From Phoronis australis (taxonomy: Eukaryota > Phoronida > Phoronidae): a DNA stretch of 64,000 nt. Within the stretch, counting starts at the first letter, position 1, and every line of letters starts with the position of its first letter. The DNA lies in NCBI GenBank assembly GCA_002633005.1, contig NMRA01000333.1:220321-284320 (forward strand). Direction: 5' to 3'. A program made the translations under genes and the position numbers. Positions 22,301-37,300 of this stretch are shown here, piece after piece. The notes below the pieces were generated by a model. It ran no database searches. It was not told where the DNA came from and worked only from the letters and a program-made list of their open reading frames with translations.

Positions 22301-25300
22301 CTCCGCCGTCTGAATTTTACACGGCATCAGAATGAATAAGGTTCATAACTTTGAAGCCACACTATAGACACTTGATTCATAAGGCCGACTGTGTGAGTTG
22401 TCAAACAACAGGGCTTTGCATGGTAGAAAAACTTTGGGAGGAGATTTGATTTGATCTACAAGCTCCATGTAATTAAACAACACGTGTTGGTGACAACCTT
22501 TTCAAAAGCTGCGTTTTCAACTAAAAAAGATCAATTGTTCGCACAAAATTGAATTTATTGAAATCCTCACAAAGTTCCCTGCATGCACAGACCGTATTTT
22601 AATACCATTTTTTGTAAAACAGAGTTACACGTAACCTTAAGCTGGGTAAAGGTCACCCAAGCGATACTGGTTTCTCCATACCTGTTCATTTGACGGCGGC
22701 GATATTCCAATCAACTTGAGGAGGTGCTGAAACTCTTTCTTCTCCATGGCGTCTTCATTGTCTTCAGTCAACGGAACAAGAGGAACGGGTTCACAAGTGT
22801 CTGAAAGTGTCAAACGATTAACTGCAAGAATAAATATTATTATTATTATCATAATTAACATATAAAAGAGTGAAGGAAACAAATTCTTCGTAAAAACCAG
22901 ATTCCATTTCATAGACACGTGACGCCTGCATAACCAAGCAAGTGTAATTACATCTTTACAATGTATGCCAATATCTTGCGAAGACTTGCGACACCTTACG
23001 ATTTATTTGTTCCATACGTCTGGTATTGTACGCAGCACATGTTCGTGAAAAGCCAGACCTTACGGAAACAAGTCCCCGGAGACACAAGTGAGCATCAAGA
23101 ACCCTCATTACCTGCATCTGTACACTAGTCTTCCTAATTGCTTACATGTTACCCATGCCATTGAGAAGTGGCCAGTGTTCGAGACTTTTAAATTAAGGTT
23201 ATGCAAGACCTTATTGACAAGTCTACGGATTTAGCCAAATATCCACAAAACTTTAGATAGTAACTCAGAAAAGCCACATATATTTTCCAAAAGTAAGCCT
23301 GGCCTGTGTGATTTTTGACATTTTATCAATTAGTTGTGTCACGTGACCACGTTTTTTATTCAGGAAAATTTAGCAAAAAGCAAGGTAGAGTGAAAACAAA
23401 GCACTGGTAACTAATAGGGTCAAATTTCATGATATGAATGTTCAACTGAAGATAAATCTCAATTTTTTTAAAGATCATTCGTTTTATGCAACTTCATTTT
23501 TTCACGAAAATCTCAGTTTTGATAGTCACTCATGTGAAAGTTTGATGTCTTAAAAACATTCCCAACAGTGTTTTGTAGAACATTGCATAATGCATAGAAT
23601 TTGAACAGCCATTTCTGAGATGTGATTTTCCGTCAAGTTAGCCAAATTTGGGCATTTTACTCGAGTCATACATAACGTTAATGAGATGATAATAGGTATT
23701 ATTACGAATATATCAGTTTTGTTTTATTTTGCTAATAACTGCTTTGTTCTGAAGTTGTAAGATAGTTCCCGTGCGACACATTACCCAGAGGACAAGAAAG
23801 GAAGTCAGTTAGTGAACGGGACTCTTACCACTAGGGCAAGTCGAACCTGGAAGATACCCTGTGAGCATGTTGTCAAATTTTCTAGAATAACTTGGGCTGA
23901 GACAGTTATAGAGAGTCGTAAAAAATTGTCATGTCCTGTTCCATGCCTTCATAAAAGCAAATGACGTGTTTTCAAAAACATAATGAAAGGTTTGAATTCA
24001 GAAATACTTAGGAAATCTTTTAATAAAGACAATAATTTTTAGCTCAATGAGCCAAACCATTCAACAGAAATTCAAAGTCAGAAAGACCACCTTGCTTGCA
24101 GAGCATCAAAGCAGAACACATGTTGCATTCCGTGGTTGCAAGGAACTCGTCAACTCGCCTAAAAGCAAGATCACACAAAGCCACGCGAGTATAGAACCAG
24201 TGTTTTGTGAGTCAGTATGATCCAGAAAATAGTAGTGCACAGTTTAGCAAAATGCCCACCACAACGATTGGTCGGTAGCATTGGAAAGTTGAATTGTGGG
24301 ATAGAATTAATTGTTTCCACGCCATAAGCCAAGGTTCCTTGTCACAAGCGCCTAGCGAGTGTCTTGTTCCTACGTAACATAGTGGTTATGCAGTGTTGCA
24401 TTTCTACATAATGTGCAGGGCTAGGTATCAGTAACAGACTCATACCTTCTTCCTCCCTATCTTCAGCAGTTCGTCTCAGACCCGTCTGCAACCACTTCAC
24501 AGCAGATTCACAACCTTAATGGATGAAAATGACATGGTAGAAGTGATCTTAATCATACATCGATGAAACCTAATTGGCTGTGGTTGTGAACTGTACTCAC
24601 AGCAAAAATTAAAGGAATCACCGTCTCAAGCGGGGAGTGAAGGAGTCTATTCATGTCTCAATCCATGGCTCCACTACCTTGAATAGAGACTGTGGGAGGT
24701 ACCAACTTCACAGAATCTACAACCATGTTCTCATGACACCTAGTGGACATTCTCAGAGTGAACAAGATGGCGGATCACTATCGAAAGGCTCTCAGTGATT
24801 CCTTTGATGTTTTGCTGTGAGTACGGTTTATATCTTATTAAATCTCTATCAAGTTTAATGAGAAGTTCAGTCAGTAATTATCACTCGCTAACTCGTGAAA
24901 TGTGATTCTGTGTCCATCAATGAATAATCATCTGGATATGAAAACGCCCAAAAGGTGGCACTAAGTTAACAAACAGTTGTTGTGTATCCAGTTCTTATGA
25001 AGTTGCTATAATTCGCCAGTATTCATTTGGAAAATGCACAAGATAGTTTATGAACCTTTTTGTTCATAAATATCAAATTAAAGCCTTTTAGGGCTGACAT
25101 ATAACAAGCTTTCTTAACAGAAAACAAACACGGTAAACTAGCTCTTACTAATAACAGAACCCAACATATTCAATAATGTAGAAATCAGCTATATGGACCA
25201 GAAAACACTATCGAATGTTTAAACAGTTTTGTTCAGTTTTGGATATAGCGCCAAACTGCCACTTACCTGTGTCTATCGCTGCCTTCAATGCTTGCTTCAC

Positions 25301-28300
25301 AGAGCCACCTAGTGAGTCAGCTTTAGCACTCGATCCATCTCCAGTATCTTTTTCACTACCCTCCTTGTCACTAGAGGTCTCCATGTCAGATGCAGAGCTT
25401 TCCTCCATGTTGTCCAACACATCATCAATAGGGGTCTCTGTTGCTGTTCCTTCATCTTCACTCTCGCTTGCACTTGGGAGCAGAGGCTCATCTAAAACCA
25501 TAAAATAAATTTCTGTAAAAATTTTTTAAGGTTATGAAGGACCATTTGAAAATGTCCAAATTTGATTAATTTTGGAATATTGTGCCTCAGAAATGGCAGA
25601 TTGGATTCATACAAAATTTTCACATGCTATCCCACATGCTTTAAGCACTGTTCTCCAGTACACTGTTTGGAATTGTTTTTAAATCAATCCACTTTTTCGG
25701 GCTTTAATGATTTTTATTCCAAAACCTATAAGTGGATACCAAAAATTGAATTAAATGGTTTTTTACAAAAGTAAAAGTAATATAAAAGCATTTAATTTAG
25801 TAACATTATTGGTACCATGGTTTTGCTATGATTACACTTTTCTTTTTCTTTTTCCTTAATTTCACTAAAAAGACATGACCCAACCATAAGTAGATTAACA
25901 TTAAGTCAAAAATCAGATTCTATAGGATTTCTATATCATGTAGATTTTGTCTTTAAGCAGATTTGTCTATTCACTTCTACATAACCTTAAGTTGTAGGCA
26001 TTTGTGACAATGTTTGAGACTCAGACTGTTTTATAAGTTCCTTTGTCCAACATTGGTCGGATTTACGATAAAATTTCATTAATTTACGACACAATATGGT
26101 GGACATGTGAAATTTTTATTTTCTCATTTTTTTAATAAATGATGCATAGTGCCAAAATGCTGCTTCGCCATGTCAAGTTCAGTTCCATAGCTACCAACAG
26201 GCAATATTTTCAAAAATTGTGATCATTCACAAAATCCTTAGAAGACCAGGAAAAATGAAGAAATTGTATTATGTGGAATATAAATCGGTAAATAAAACAA
26301 CAAGAATGGATCAGTTGAAATTTGAAATTTTCGGATGTAATAACTTCCTTTATCAACAAAATCAGTAAAATCAAATACAAAATGACAATTGACATTATAA
26401 GATATGGTGTAATGACACCATATCTTATATGATCCATTCTTGTTGTTTTATTACCGATTTATATTCTTCATTTCATGAAACAATAGTATCCTTGGGAGGA
26501 TCTGGATCTGGATCGCCTTATTTAGTTTCAGATATATTTTCTACGTTATTAATGTGGCAATTATTTTGTCGGAAATCCATGACAAACCTGGAGTTCACTA
26601 TAAGTGCCCAAGTAGTGACATAGTCTAGTGCAAGTACCCAGCAAAAGCAACTTGCACCACATTTTTTCAATGGGGCGCCACCTAGCAGTGGCGGCTGTAC
26701 AGCAAATTTGTGACAAAAATGATAGCTAAAACTGCCATATTTCTATTTTTTCACAGGCTTACCATATTGTAGCAAACGCTCAAAATTTTACCAAATGTAT
26801 GGTAATAGCTTCGCCATACAAACCATGCTAAAAAAGAAAATTTCCTTAAAAGTTATTTTTCTTGAGAAATTTGACAAAATGCAATTTCACCTGTCCGCAA
26901 TATAGTGATCCAAGTGGAAGACTTTTTACCATAAATCGCTTTTTAAAATTGTGTCCAGATCACCCGTGAATAGGTCCTTTGCACACTTATAAGTAAGGTT
27001 GATTTTAAGAGATGTTGCTAATGCCATGGCGATAATTTGTCTGTGCAAAATAGGACTGACTACAGGTGAGATATGCAAGACTAGTGCTGTAGTAGCCCAA
27101 AGCCCACCGTATCAGCTCGAATACTGAAACGTAACTTACGGTGTGTAGGCACTATGTTCAAATGCCAAAGGGTGGTTGGCTGCGCCTACATGCGCCTACC
27201 CCCCACTACAGCACTGTGCAAGACAGACCTCATATGGGGTGACTGACCTTAGGGGAGACGATGACTGCTTGGTATTACTCATGTTGCCCAACTGCGAAAT
27301 ACACATGTGGGCTACTACCTTTTAGAGCCATAGTGAACCAGGTATTTCTGATACAAACTACACGGTGTTGCTGTATATTCCGATACGCGTTTTAATGTTT
27401 ATAGTATCCCCAAATAGAAGTCCTGGAATATTTTCTAGGCCTATAATTTGAAAATGAACTAGACAATGTAGCCAAGGGGGTTTAAGGATGGGCGCCAACA
27501 GTATGTTGAACATAAGCTGAAATTGTGTTAAAATAAATTGTATCCTGTTACTGGGGGCTTTCGCAAAAATTACAGTATCCCGACTTTGCACGTTCTCTAG
27601 TGCACACGGCCCACCATAACTAAGAACCATGGGATGAGCGACAAGGCGAGACCTGACCAGAATGTTACACTATGATTAAGTTAGCACACTACACTTTGCT
27701 TTGGTAATATTTACACTCAGTCTGTTTAATATCAGAGATAGAAGCCATGTAAATACAGATACTTCTCAGAAAGAAAACTAATTTGCTTTTAAGGCAAATG
27801 TATTTTTACTGAAAAGATCTTTTAACTTGTAAGTTCAGGCTACCATGGCAACAGATTTTATGTGTTTTTACACTTCTGATACTTTGATGTACTTTTGTCA
27901 ACACTGCTAAGACATATCAAAATAAACCCTTTATGCATTTAATAACAGATGAAAGCTTATAGTACATTGACTGGGGTTCTGTTTACATTGTTGTGATGTC
28001 TCAAACCATTCAAGTTTTATTGTGTGAAAAGTCAAACAGATCATTACAAATATAAGGAAATGGTTTGTTATTTTTATCCCTTTGACAGTCATAATGAAAC
28101 ACTCCCTTGTTTATTCAACAAACAGATCTAACTAAGCGTTCATATCTGTTACCATAATTTATCAGAGAATCATTTAATTGATTATTATTTTCCATCAGAT
28201 TCGTTAAGTATATGAACTTCAGTTGACTTCTTCTCAATCTGCTTAAGTTGACACATGATCAGACATGTAATAATGAAACACAAATTATGTTAAGAAAATA

Positions 28301-31300
28301 TTGTAAGACTACTAGTCGCACATTTTCAATAATGAATAAATGAATGAATGAATGAAAAGTGAACAAATGAATGAACAAATGAATGAACAAATGAATGAAC
28401 AAATGAATGAACAAATGAATGAACGCAGGGCTCAATATACGTAAACAAGTAAATACTCGACAGTGTGAGTGGAAAAAGTAAAATATGAGTACAAAAATTA
28501 ACGTCACTCGTATTAGTCATTCACAATCAAGCAGACGTCAGGCATTTCTTTTTGGTTACGAGCCTATGTGAAGTGCCAAATGTGCCGTCACTCGTACTTT
28601 CGAGCGGACATTTTCTGCTGTGTCAAATGCAAGAATGAGTGAGAGAAATTCAGAATCAATAAATTGGTGAACGTGTGATGCAATTGCCAGACAACCATTT
28701 AATAATATACAGTTCAGTAGTCTGTCCATATGATCAGATACGCCTGAGGGATCAATCTATATATTTTTATTACACAACCATTGAATCTTCAATCCTCTGC
28801 TTTTTTGTCTCTAATCAGATTAGCATTGTTCTCTCCGGCTTTGATATAGCGGCATCGTCTGCTAACGTTGACAGGCAGGGACTTATGGTTTCAGCCACCC
28901 AATTGGTCAGATCGCAAATAGCACGATATTCCATGGCCTGACTGCTTCCTATTAACACCTAAATATATATTACATAACACATGCCGTAACTGTGGGTTAC
29001 ATGACATGCTTCACCCTCCTTTAAATCCGCTTGCATATCAGGGATCGCGTGAATTATTTTTAAGACATGCAATTACACACATCTTGAGCAGAAGATCATA
29101 ACAAGACACTGTGTTAAAGAAGATAATTACTTGGTAAAATTTTATTGAATTAATAAAAGAATATCACAATACAAAACTTGTTGTAACTATTAATAATATT
29201 ATTTGCTTATATTGACAAAATACTCCATGTTTTGCAACCACGTCATCCCACAACTATGGTGAAATGGAGATTATCCAGCTGCTGCTGCCACTACGGGTGG
29301 CCGGCACCAAATTGCTGACTCACCAACATGGCTTCAATTGGAGGATCACAGAGAAGAGCCCGCAGTTGTTGCAGTCTTCAGCAGAGAGTGTAGAAATTGG
29401 CCTGAGGGTGATGTGTCGCCAAATGTTTTGGGAGCCTTAATGGCTCCTATCTGTCAGGATACCAACCGGGCTGGCTAGATATACCTGATCCACCAGAATC
29501 ATCTGACAATTGCAGAAGGATGTGGCTGACATGACGCTTACACGAGCAGCACACGTATCGAGTTCGAGGCAGTCCAACAAGCTCTCCTGTGCCACATAAT
29601 GATTCTTAGAGTGGTTAGACCGACAGTGAGTTGGACGCCAAAAACAGGCTAAAACCCAATTAAAAAATTGCCACTACGAGGTGTACACAATGTGTTGTCG
29701 CCTCGTTAATAGAAGCCCATTGGCTAAAATTCATAAAAGTCCATCAAGAAACTCCAAAGATATAGAGGATAACAGAAAAAAATGGCACAGCAGGAGTCTG
29801 ATCCGTGTGAATGCCATCGCCATCTCTTGTCACTTTCATGTGAATACACTTGCCAAATTTAACAAAGATACAGCAGAGGGTTTATGAGATATAGCCACGG
29901 ATGCAAAGTAAACAAAACTGCAACAAGGAGGAGCCACAGTAGTTTGAGCACTGTTCAAAAATNNNNNNNNNNNNNNNNNNNNNNNNNNNNNNNNNNNNNN
30001 NNNNNNNNNNNNNNNNNNNNNNNNNNNNNNNNNNNNNNNNNNNNNNNNNNNNNNNNNNNNNNNNNNNNNNNNNNNNNNNNNNNNNNNNNNNNNNNNNNNN
30101 NNNNNNNNNNNNNNNNNNNNNNNNNNNNNNNNNNNNNNNNNNNNNNNNNNNNNNNNNNNNNNNNNNNNNNNNNNNNNNNNNNNNNNNNNNNNNNNNNNNN
30201 NNNNNNNNNNNNNNNNNNNNNNNNNNNNNNNNNNNNNNNNNNNNNNNNNNNNNNNNNNNNNNNNNNNNNNNNNNNNNNNNNNNNNNNNNNNNNNNNNNNN
30301 NNNNNNNNNNNNNNNNNNNNNNNNNNNNNNNNNNNNNNNNNNNNNNNNNNNNNNNNNNNNNNNNNNNNNNNNNNNNNNNNNNNNNNNNNNNNNNNNNNNN
30401 NNNNNNNNNNNNNNNNNNNNNNNNNNNNNNNNNNNNNNNNNNNNNNNNNNNNNNNNNNNNNNNNNNNNNNNNNNNNNNNNNNNNNNNNNNNNNNNNNNNN
30501 NNNNNNNNNNNNNNNNNNNNNNNNNNNNNNNNNNNNNNNNNNNNNNNNNNNNNNNNNNNNNNNNNNNNNNNNNNNNNNNNNNNNNNNNNNNNNNNNNNNN
30601 NNNNNNNNNNNNNNNNNNNNNNNNNNNNNNNNNNNNNNNNNNNNNNNNNNNNNNNNNNNNNNNNNNNNNNNNNNNNNNNNNNNNNNNNNNNNNNNNNNNN
30701 NNNNNNNNNNNNNNNNNNNNNNNNNNNNNNNNNNNNNNNNNNNNNNNNNNNNNNNNNNNNNNNNNNNNNNNNNNNNNNNNNNNNNNNNNNNNNNNNNNNN
30801 NNNNNNNNNNNNNNNNNNNNNNNNNNNNNNNNNNNNNNNNNNNNNNNNNNNNNNNNNNNNNNNNNNNNNNNNNNNNNNNNATGCTAACACTCTAACACAT
30901 ATGTCTGCAAACATGTGGTGGCAGAATGATCTAACCGATTGACATGAATAAACAAAACAAAGAGCATTGTTTTTAGAGTGCTACAAAAGGGTGTGCAGCT
31001 ATGGCTTGACACATGACTTGTTCCTAGCGCAAGTAGATGACGCCACGTAAACCAAACGACGTACAAGCACGAAAATAATTTCCACCCGGGTGAAAATAAT
31101 TTTCACCTGGGTTTAAATAATTTCCACCCGGGTGAAAATAATTTCCACCTAGGTTGAAATAGTTTCCACCTGGATGAAAATAATTTCCACCTAGGTTGAA
31201 ATAGTTTCCACCCGGGTGAAAAGTTTCCACCTAGGTTGAAATAATTTCCACCCGGGTTGATATAATTTCCACCTAGGTTGAAATAATTTCCACCCGGGTG

Positions 31301-34300
31301 AAAATAGTTTCCACCTAGGTTGAAATAATTTCCACCCGGGTGGAAATAATTTCCACCTAGGTTGAAATAATTTCCACCCGGGTGAAAATAATTTCCACCC
31401 ACGTGAAAATAATTTCCACCTAGGTTGAAATAATTTCCACCCGAGTGAAAATAATTTCCACCTAGGTTGAAATAATTTCCACCTAGGTTGAAATAGTTTC
31501 CACCCTGGTGAAAATAGTTTCCACCCAGGTGAAAATAGTTTCCACTCAGGTGAAAATAGTTTCCAACCAGGTGAAAATAGTTTCCACCTAGGTTGAATTA
31601 TTTCCACCTAGGTGGAAAATGAAAAATGAAAAAATATTTAAACAAAAGTAGAGATGATACTTTAGGGCCACCGTAGGAATGTTTTAAATAACTCAACTTC
31701 TGGAATAATGTATGTTAACAAGTCTACTTTCAAGAATTAAACACTCCCACTAGAGGGAGCAATACTACTAAACTTATATAGCTTCTTGGGGGTGCAAAGC
31801 CAGTTGTCCAAAAAGGAATCGGTCTTCTCATTAATAAACTTATTTGTTAAACTCCATGAACATCCATCAAGCCCTTTACAGTCCCATCATCAACAAAAGT
31901 ATACAAGCCAAGTTCCCCAACTACTTTTACATTGACAGTTATGATGGCCGTTGCAATCTCCTCACAATTAGAACACGTAAACCAAATTTTGTAAGATTTA
32001 TCAAAAAATGTGGTAGATATTGCGGCAAAGACAAAAAATGAATTTGCAGCTAGAAGACCCCAGTAGTGGAAGCCATCCAACAATCAACGTCAGCGGCTGT
32101 ATGCCCTCATCCCCACAGGCACCCATCTTTAAGCGGTTGGGCAGACAGGCGGGGAGGAAGACCCAGAACTGATGCATAAATTAAGATAATGGCCACTAGA
32201 GGGCACAGAGTACCTTGAAACCATCGGGAAACGAGAAGTTGTTGTCTCCTAATAGTAGAAACCCATATGCCAAATTTCATGAAAATAACTCGCATCTGAG
32301 GTTTTAATAAGAAAATTAAAGTGAATTGCTGAAAAGCACCCACAACTGCACTGCATATGGTAAGCTTCTACAGGTGATAATTAAAATCACAAAATTGGCC
32401 ACTAGGTGGCACAGAGTACGTCGAATCTGTCTAAAAGCGTTGTCTTCTCTCTTATATAGAAAACGCTGTGTTTCATGATCAAAAGATACACAGGCAAATA
32501 AGAAAACTAAAATTGCCACTACTAAAGGCACAGTCAGATTCATCACAGTTTTTGCCAGCCTTTGTTGCCTTCATAGGAAAACATGAGACAGATTTCTCTA
32601 AGGTCCTCCAAAGGATTAAGGAGATACATCCATGGACAAAAAAATTCTATCAGGAGGCGCCACATCAGTCGCACCAGTCCAAAAATCGACATGTCATTGA
32701 GCAACAGTTTGGCAAATAAAGTGACGGACGGTAAAAAAACGGATTTGAAAATAATAGTTTGGTTGCTTTAATTGTTAGCCTGCCTCACAATTTCCAATTC
32801 ATTTAAGCCAGAAAAGAGAATTTTTCACCAGACATCAGGTTGTTTTAATTATATTTATTCACGTTATACTTATAAATCTCTGGTATCATAGGCTTATATT
32901 AGGTACACTAGATGTCACCAAAACACAACCTATGTGAAAATCATTTTGGTTTTAAAATTACACCCCCTGACAACTGAGCAAATTTATTTTCGAGGATCAA
33001 TATCAATTAAGACTGTTTATTCACGTGGTCACACAAGGCTCAGCTTTGTCCTCGAAAACAGAGCTTTGTAACCAAGAGTATTTGCACGCACGGCTAATTA
33101 GACGGGAGAACAGCTTTGCAATGGTATGAACTAATCACGTCTCTACTGATTGGAATAACATTACCATAGATAACGAGGCGCGGAGAGGGATTTAGACACT
33201 TTCAAAGCGCTAACATGCGGCGGTCACTTTCAAGGAAACTTAAAACAGCAGCGCTTTCAAAGCTGGTGTCTACGACAGGCTTAATGGAGATGGATTAAAT
33301 CCAAAAGAGATTGCTAATGATGCGTTTTGTTGCCAACTGAAAGTTTTGTAACATATATGATTACTCTGAGAAAACGACAGATTTGGGCTGGACAGTGCAT
33401 TAACTGAACAGCCAATCAATGCATTGATGCCGCGGTTTAATTAACGGTGACATTTTACAAGGAGAGTAAAGACCAAAACAAGCTTTCAATGACCAAGTAT
33501 CACTGAGGTAAGTACTGGAGAGTTTTGTGTCAACAGAGTTTTGGATAACACAACACTGCCAAAAATTGATCAATGTTTTTCGATGATTTGCAAAAAATGA
33601 TGACTACCTTTTAGCTAAGCAAGTGGTTTTCTAAAAACTCACTTAAATTTAGACAGTTACTGTATACCATACTAAGACCATTAATTGCATACTATGGAAG
33701 CTAGAAGTTATCCAATGTAGCCTGTGAAGTTAGAAGTTCACTGTTGCACCCCTTATTCTTTAACCATGTAGGACCATAGAAAAATGCCCAGATTTGTTTA
33801 AGGTTGGAATATACCAACTCAGAAATAGCTGACCATATTCATAGGAAATCTGTTACACTTTACGCTTTCCTCTCTAAACAGGTCATGAATTGTTTTTAAG
33901 TCGATACATTTCTGCAAGACCAGCAATCAAATGAACAAAAGTTGCATGAAATGAAAAAACAATTGGGAAAACTGCAACAATGTTTTTGAGATTCCATTCT
34001 CAGCAATGATATTGGTGCCAATGCAGATTGGTATTAAGTCAACAATCAAATTCTAGTCTTTCTACTTTTAGGAAATATATACTAGTGCTGAGCCAAAATC
34101 TATAATTTTGACTAAACAGATTTGTTGATAACCATAATGACTTCAGTGTCATCCACATCCTGATTTGAACAGTCATGGTAATGAACTTTGCTATGATGGG
34201 TTTAGCTCACCTGCGTCGAGTTAGAAAAGGTAATGGAATAAGCAAATTATGACATTTAAATGCGTGGGACCACCATAACTAAATATTGTCTCAACACTTG

Positions 34301-37300
34301 CAATTATGTAATAGACTTTTCATTATTCATGAATTTTGTAATCTCTTTTAATTTGAATTTTATTTGTCCTGGAAAACACTCAGGTTTTTCATAATGACAT
34401 TTGTAAACATTGTCGAAGTTTCCTCGGAATCTTGTTCTTGCTTAAGGTATCATTTAAAGAAGGATTATTGTGGCCTCCCATCCCACCAACCTATCTTGAG
34501 TCGGAAAAATTAGAATAAACAAGATATTCTACAGTCAAACGTGAAATAGGAATCGTTTTGAAAAACACAGAACTATATAATTTAAATCGTTAAAAATACA
34601 CACCCCTGTGCTTCAACTAGTTTTATCACTTGTAAGACATTTCTAACATTGGAATTTCTGTAAATTAATAAACAATTCACTGTCAGCATCAATTTTATAT
34701 AAAAAAGAAATTAGGCATCATTCCATGCCACCAGGCCTTTTGCATACACCGAACTCAAAGAATCTTAGTCTTACTTGTTTTGGAAAAGCGTGACATAGTG
34801 TTCAAAGAGCAGACTATTAGTTTGGAATAAATTAGTTTGTGATTAAGCTTGTTTCGGGTTGCCTTAAAGACGTAATAAACCGGCATTTCAGACCACTTAG
34901 CAAAATAAAACCACTTTTAACTTGTTTCTTACACGAGAAGTGTTTCTGGTCGTGTAATAAACGGCACTTGATTATTGCTCAAAACAATGTTCAGTGAATA
35001 AAATGACCAACCATAATGAACCAATGTGTAGAGTCTTTATTTAAACAATAGCAGTTCTTTCCAAGCCCGAAAATCCCTTCTAATCTGACATTTGAGACCT
35101 ATTTCATTATGGTGTGCACTCTGAAGCTTGCCTCAGCACATAGAATGACCCACAAGGACAAGCCAAAGTGATATGCCTGGCCTCAGCTCTTTCCAAGCCC
35201 AGAAGCCACCACTAATTTGAGTAAAGAAGCAGTAAGCGATGACCTACTTCGTAACGCTAAGTGGTCTAAATCAAAAGTTAATGTTTTGAAGGAAGGTGGG
35301 CTTATAGCACCTGTAAACAAGAAAGGAGTGGACAAAGTATCTTTAAGAGAAGTGAAAAATGGATTTGGGGATACATGAATACAGACTGGGGGTTTTAAGC
35401 GTAAATATTACTCAAGTTATGTAGTTTATCAACAAGTCTGTATACTTAGCCATATATCCACAAACTATATGGATGTCAACTTGGTAAAAGTGTTTTTTTC
35501 TGAACGTAAAAGGTATATAGAAATTGATTTTTGACTTATCACCAATCTCTCAGTAATTGGGTCACAGGACCTCATCTTTGTTGTAGAATTTAGCAAAACA
35601 GAAAGGTATATTCATAGTAAAACCACATTAGCAATAAAATAATGACATTTCGTTTGATATATATGTTGAAGATGAAATCTCAAAACCACTGTAGCAATTT
35701 CCTGAATTTTCATTTCATTTTACGTTTTAGGCAAAACCATCATCAGAGTCCTAGTTTTGATAACCCCTCATGCAAAAGTGAAACATTTTAAAAACAATTC
35801 AATGAAGATTATAAGTTATCCAAAATTTGGAACAGCCTGATTACCACGCCACCTAGCGTCCAATAACTTTGGAAGATGGCTGCTGATAGGAGCCAGAACT
35901 GTCAAGTTCTTACTGGTTATGAAAAAAATACTACCAATCTTATGAAACTATTCAGAGAAATTCCAAACAGCATTTTGAAAAATAGAGCTAGAAGTTTCCA
36001 GAAGTTTCATATGAATTTGATCAGCCATTCCTGACATTTGACGTTGTGAAATTAGACAAATTTGAGTCCTAAAAATGTAATAATGTAATACATCAGAAAG
36101 TTAAGTTTTTTATCTTCTTCACCAGAAATACAGGATGTCCCATAAGTCTACTCACTATATAGTATAATTGCAAAAAAATTCAAATTCATTTCCTGTAGAT
36201 CAGACTTTGCACCCCGGCCAACATTTTTGTTACATCTCACCCACATATGCTCTGTATGTAAGGCAAACAAATGACTGTCCTGGACAAAAAAATCATTGCC
36301 AATGGCTATTGCAGAAAACAAAAAAAAAAAACTCAAGGAAGTGCAAAGGCAATAACCATCAATCACCTTCCCAAATTAATCAGCAATGTATTGATTTAAT
36401 CATTTCTTAGCTAATTTAAACCAGTAATCTAGTTCCTAAGTCAATAAACATGGCAGTTTTTGTCATTTGAAGTGTACCTCCCCCATGTTAAGAATGGTTT
36501 ACTTATAATAATTCTTCGCATGTCTTCAAATGTTTGGTAAAATTGTGCGAAGTTGTGTAATGAGCCTTTGAAATATTTGCTTATTAGATTTTTTCTTTTC
36601 TGAACTGAACAATTTCTTCACTTCAAAAATTGGGAAAATAAGCAAAAATTCTCAGCTAATCCTGAGCAAGCTCATTTGATAGAATGTCCATGTGCCGCTA
36701 CCGTAGGTTACTTGATCTGATAACACAAGATTGTGCAAATTATTTCCCTCCCAATCCGACCAATGTTGAAATGTTTTTTACTGAGCCTGAAGCCATGCAG
36801 ACACATGCATTGAAAGTTAAATTTCTTGGCACCACTGACTTCATTGCACGCCGTACTTATTTTTATAAAACGAAAAACATCTTGACCGATTTCCATTGGC
36901 TGATACTTGGAACATCACTCATATCTTGGCAACACACTTTTTAACCAACCATGAAGCATAATATTTTTACACTAAATTCCAGATGAACGATTAACATAAT
37001 CTCAATGTTATGTTTTCACAGCAAATATACTCGGTAAAGTTTTCCTGGCTTGTCACCAAAGAAAGAATACACTGAACGTTGGCTGCACATACTGTCAAAC
37101 GCCAGCGCTAATGTGAAAATTTTTACATGTACTGTAATATTTACCTGTGCTAGATCAAGAACAGTAGAGATTGCATAGTTTGGTTGGTTACAAAGTGAAC
37201 TTGGAATGTCAGAATAAACGTGGAATTCTTAGTTCGTTCATGCTACCTCAAGAATAAGCAAATGGCTGGCTTGTAGGATTTATTAACATACAAATTCATT

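Noticed and set aside
29884-30942. 352- and 319-codon ORFs on both strands
   Set aside because: They consist almost wholly of N; the real flanks encode nothing recognisable.
31024-31607. Minus-strand ORFs of 68-138 codons with WKLFSPG / GGNYFHP repeats
   Set aside because: Three frames of the same minisatellite are open at once; there is no unique sequence, start context or splice support.
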